A stretch of DNA of 10,242 nucleotides from Paraglomus occultum (Eukaryota > Glomeromycota > Glomeromycetes > Paraglomerales > Paraglomeraceae), in assembly GCA_910592205.1 (NCBI GenBank), contig CAJVPJ010001367.1:1-10242 (forward strand). Direction: 5' to 3'. Positions 7,758 to 10,242 of this stretch are shown one piece after another. How positions within the stretch are numbered: position 1 is the first letter of the stretch; each line of letters begins with the position of its first letter. The notes below the pieces were generated by a model that was not told where the DNA came from, did not search any database, and saw nothing but the letters and a program-made list of their open reading frames with translations. The translations under genes and the position numbers were made by a program.

Positions 7758-8540
7758 ATTACTAATTATAATAGATTATCAACAAATCCTGGATCTTGGT
7801 GTCTCGTAATGATTGGCTACGAGTATTTGTTTGTACAGGTGCGTCGATGCTCGCGGTATCACATAGTAATCGTTATTTAACTATTTAAGTTGCTAAGAAA
7901 CTCGGTATCGGTAAAGAACGAAATCTTTTATCGATTCAAGGTTTATAAAATATTTCGATTGTTAATATGTATTGCACTCCACCGACGTTTGATCTACTTG
8001 CAACTACAATCATTATTATACCGGCATTTTGTAATTCTTTAGGAAAATATTGTGTATCTTGTTCCTAAACTCAGCAAAGCGCTCTCCCCACCCGTCGTCC
8101 TATTTACTTCAGCAGACTAACCTCTTGGTGATGAATGGAAATCTGTACGTGGCATTTTTTGTTAAATATAATTGTTGCGAGAGCATATCAAATAAAAAAA
8201 CGCAGACCGGTACTGTACTTTTTGCTGAAACAGAAATATATTTAGAAAAACACGTTACGATGACGCAAACCAATTTTTACATTGCTGCATAATAATTTTG
8301 ACAAAAATCTCACTGATTCTCAAAAAGCTGGTATATTAACATAGCAACAACAACCAGGTTACAATGACGTAGCATCGCAAAATGATGTATCAACTCTGAC
8401 GCAAGAAGGCAATCAAGGCAATCATTGCAGAACCGCGCTTGCTTTCTGTTGCAATTCATCTTTGACTATTGTGCTTTCGACATAGTAAATAGTGATTGAT
8501 GCGTCATAATTATAGTGTCAGGGTTGGCTTCAGCTAACTG
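7758..8540. other. Intergenic stretch with weak exon-like frames only
   Basis: An 80-codon frame at 8050-8292 begins with TTG and has no motif. A 46-codon frame at 8345-8485 begins directly after a possible splice acceptor (TTAACATAG) and reads as Gln/Asn-rich then hydrophobic. Neither is strong enough to be called a gene. Confidence 0.4.
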
Positions 8541-8808
8541 CCATATGTGCCGCAATGTAGCGGCAAAAAATCAGTTGTATTAATGCTTTGGAGATGTGAA
8601 GCGGCGCGTACCGCAATAGAGAGAGCGTCCGAGTCATATGTATGAGCTATGTGTGAGTAGACGTGTGCTTGAACTCCTTCACCAGTTAGTGGTCTTGGAG
8701 GCTTGTCGTATGTGACGTGTCGTGGCGGTAAAGAAGGGTTTTTGTATTAAAGCTGTGATGAAGTGCATGCTCAATAGAAAGAACGTCTGAGTTGTATGTA
8801 TGAGTAGG
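8541..8808. repeat. Diverged two-copy direct repeat, about 165-bp period
   Basis: Copy 1 (about 8541-8650) and copy 2 (about 8706-8808) share ordered blocks: TATGTG (8544 and 8709), GGCGGTAAA-like (CGGCAAAA), GTATTA (8577 and 8744), CAATAGARAGARCGTCYGAG and ATGTATGAG (8638 and 8796). The offset drifts from 165 to 158, so small indels have accumulated. It is an old tandem duplication or part of a decayed repeat family. No coding potential was seen. Confidence 0.6.
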
Positions 8809-9294
8809 TAATGCTCGTCATTTAAAGCATCAGGGAAGTTACGCGGGCTTGGGAATATGGACCATATTTGTTCGGAAAATTTTGATTGGCCCCATACATT
8901 AACGTAAAATTTTGGCTCAAATTTGGAAAATTAAGCAATCGATTTAGGTAAAACTTAAAATCACTCGTGCGCGTTTAGAGCATTTAGCTTTAGGGAGAGT
9001 CGACTGTACTAACACTACTCCTTAAACATTTCTCAATTAGCGTTAGACATGAACATCTTTCGATTTATGCGAAGGTGGGTATCCCGAGTGTATTGAAAAT
9101 TTTCAGGAACCATAGTAATATTAATAGGGTATTCGAGACACCCGAAACGTTAAACCCTGATTGTTCAACGATTCTTACTTGAGAATTCGCTTCTCATTCT
9201 TGCCGACTTCTGCGGCTTCAACCACTCTTTCTCTAACTTCTTTGACTACTGACCCCTAACTTCATTCACCGCTCTCCCGACGCCCGCATTTCTG
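8809..9294. other. Intergenic stretch ending in a pyrimidine-rich strand
   Basis: No gene is supported. AAAATTTTG occurs twice near 8877-8920. From about 9165 to 9320 the plus strand is strongly C+T-rich and leads into the open frame at 9295, so it could serve as an intron polypyrimidine tract or simply be low-complexity sequence. Confidence 0.4.
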
Positions 9295-9654
9295 ATGCTC
9301 CGATTTTCGATGCTTCCCCTCGTATCCTGCCAAGAGCCAAAAAGTATATTTACTCTCCTGATAGTTTTCCAAACACCATCTTCTTTCCGTACTCGTCATC
9401 ATATAATTTCAACGAGTGACGTATTCAAAAAAATAATTGATGTCTGGCTAAACAGAGCCAATCCAACTGCTGGAAATCAATGTAATGTTGCGTGTTCGAT
9501 AAGTTGTTCTGGACTATTCAAAAATCTGTGTATATGTAAAGAGTGTAGAGGGTTTCATCCAGGGAAAAAGTTGCCGTCAAAATCTTGGATGTTCATACGC
9601 GGAGGGCTCGTGTCGGAAAAGGACAGTGCTGTAAGTTCAATCAACAGGAAGTGA
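9295..9654 (+). CDS. Unassigned ORF with a cluster of six cysteines
   Basis: An ATG-started frame of 119 codons runs to TGA at 9652-9654. Six cysteines cluster at residues 63, 67, 71, 79, 81 and 84 with spacing C-x3-C-x3-C-x7-C-x-C-x2-C, preceded by about 60 ordinary residues and followed by a basic Gly/Lys/Ser-rich tail. No clear signal peptide is present. A strong splice-donor-like GTAAGT at 9631 lies inside the frame, so the cysteine block might sit in an exon. The spacing resembles small disulfide-rich or zinc-binding domains only loosely and matches no family I can name. It may equally be chance in low-complexity DNA. Confidence 0.22.
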   Translation: MLRFSMLPLVSCQEPKSIFTLLIVFQTPSSFRTRHHIISTSDVFKKIIDVWLNRANPTAGNQCNVACSISCSGLFKNLCICKECRGFHPGKKLPSKSWMFIRGGLVSEKDSAVSSINRK

Positions 9655-10242
9655 ATAGAGTTGGTCATGCTGAGAGAAATATTGCAGATACTGTAGGAGA
9701 ATAATAAGAAATTGTGGATATGTCAAGGAAACGAGAATAAACCAAAACTATGTAAGACGACTACGCTATATCCCACACTTACACCTTCCAATTGTTAAGT
9801 GTTTCGACCAAAACTTCACCTTGATCTGCGGCCAATTGTACGGCATTTCTGATACACGGAAATCAGCAATGGAACAGCGATGGCATAAAATGGCACCGAG
9901 AACAGCTGTGCGTTGGAGGTCAAAGTTTTTGAAAACAATAAAATCGTGACGAAAGAATGGTTGAAATTAGGAGAGTTGATGCGTCAGCTGAATTGATGAT
10001 GGCTGTTGATGCAAGCAAAGCCTTGGGGTAGTTTGGCCCTAAGCGCTTTTGGGTCGCTATCAATATCTATAAAAAGAATAACCGAAAACATCGAACAAGC
10101 CAGTACAATAAAATATGAATAATATACAACCATCAACAAGGATAACATGACAACATCAAAATGCTTATCTGATATAATAATAAGTCCTATCATACAAATA
10201 CCAATTTCAAACTCTTTCAGATACACTTATACGAGAAACATG
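9655..10242. other. Right flank, no supported gene
   Basis: The plus strand is open without ATG from 9674 to 9949. The minus strand has an 80-codon hydrophobic frame (10226-9984) whose apparent membrane segments may just reflect AT-rich Ile/Leu/Phe/Tyr codons. It starts with GTG right after a stop. I call neither. Confidence 0.45.

Noticed and set aside
9295-9654. Defensin or scorpion-toxin-like cysteine fold
   Set aside because: It has a C-x3-C and a C-x-C, but the gap between them and the total spacing do not match the cysteine-stabilised alpha/beta pattern, and no signal peptide is present.
9984-10226. Minus-strand hydrophobic ORF resembling a membrane protein
   Set aside because: GTG start immediately after a stop codon. 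The hydrophobicity is what AT-rich codons give by chance, and no receptor motif is visible.
1-10242. tRNA genes
   Set aside because: The B-box-like GTTC/GTCGAAC strings I saw (for example near 1306 and 6911) lack a matching A box and cloverleaf.
1-10242. Bacterial origin of the window
   Set aside because: Sel1 repeats are common in bacteria, but about 7 kb without a clear gene, AATAAA signals and a TA-flanked MITE fit eukaryotic DNA better.

Overview
The window looks like nuclear DNA of a eukaryote, most likely an invertebrate animal. It is AT-rich, mostly non-coding, carries AATAAA poly(A) signals behind its two best genes, and contains a pogo/Tc1-mariner-type miniature transposon with TA target duplications plus several tandem repeats. 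No bacterial operon layout, rRNA, tRNA or CRISPR array was seen. The species cannot be named from the sequence.

Region 1 (1-3190) is the only gene-dense part. A plus-strand coding remnant (427-1764) begins with an F-box-like motif and then runs through three changes of reading frame, all of the same sense (+1 to +3 to +2 to +1). It is either a pseudogene or a gene damaged by assembly indels. It faces an intact, intronless minus-strand gene (3067-2024) for a 347-residue protein made almost wholly of nine Sel1-like repeats. The two genes converge, with 259 bp between their stops, and each has its own AATAAA signal. Both are adaptor-type proteins: F-box motifs recruit substrates to SCF ubiquitin ligases, and Sel1 repeats are protein-protein scaffolds. 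A compact, intronless pair inside repeat-rich DNA suggests acquired DNA (a DNA virus or another microbe), but nothing here names a donor. A functional link between the two is only a guess.

Region 2 (3191-5415) is gene-free AT-rich DNA with a palindromic AT patch and a 164-bp pogo-like MITE (4426-4589).

Region 3 (5416-6310) is a repeat block. It holds three tandem units of about 220 bp, each with a GC-rich, nearly invariant 52-nt hairpin inside a diverging AT-rich spacer. A degenerate tandem array of about 70-bp units follows.

Region 4 (6311-10242) has no recognised gene. It contains a TATA box followed by an unassigned ORF (7225-7602), a short TACGGTTTCT minisatellite (7694-7757), a diverged duplication of about 165 bp (8541-8808), a pyrimidine-rich strand (about 9165-9320) and an ORF with a cluster of six cysteines (9295-9654). 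The best candidates for something undescribed are the F-box-like/Sel1 pair and the hairpin-bearing tandem repeat.
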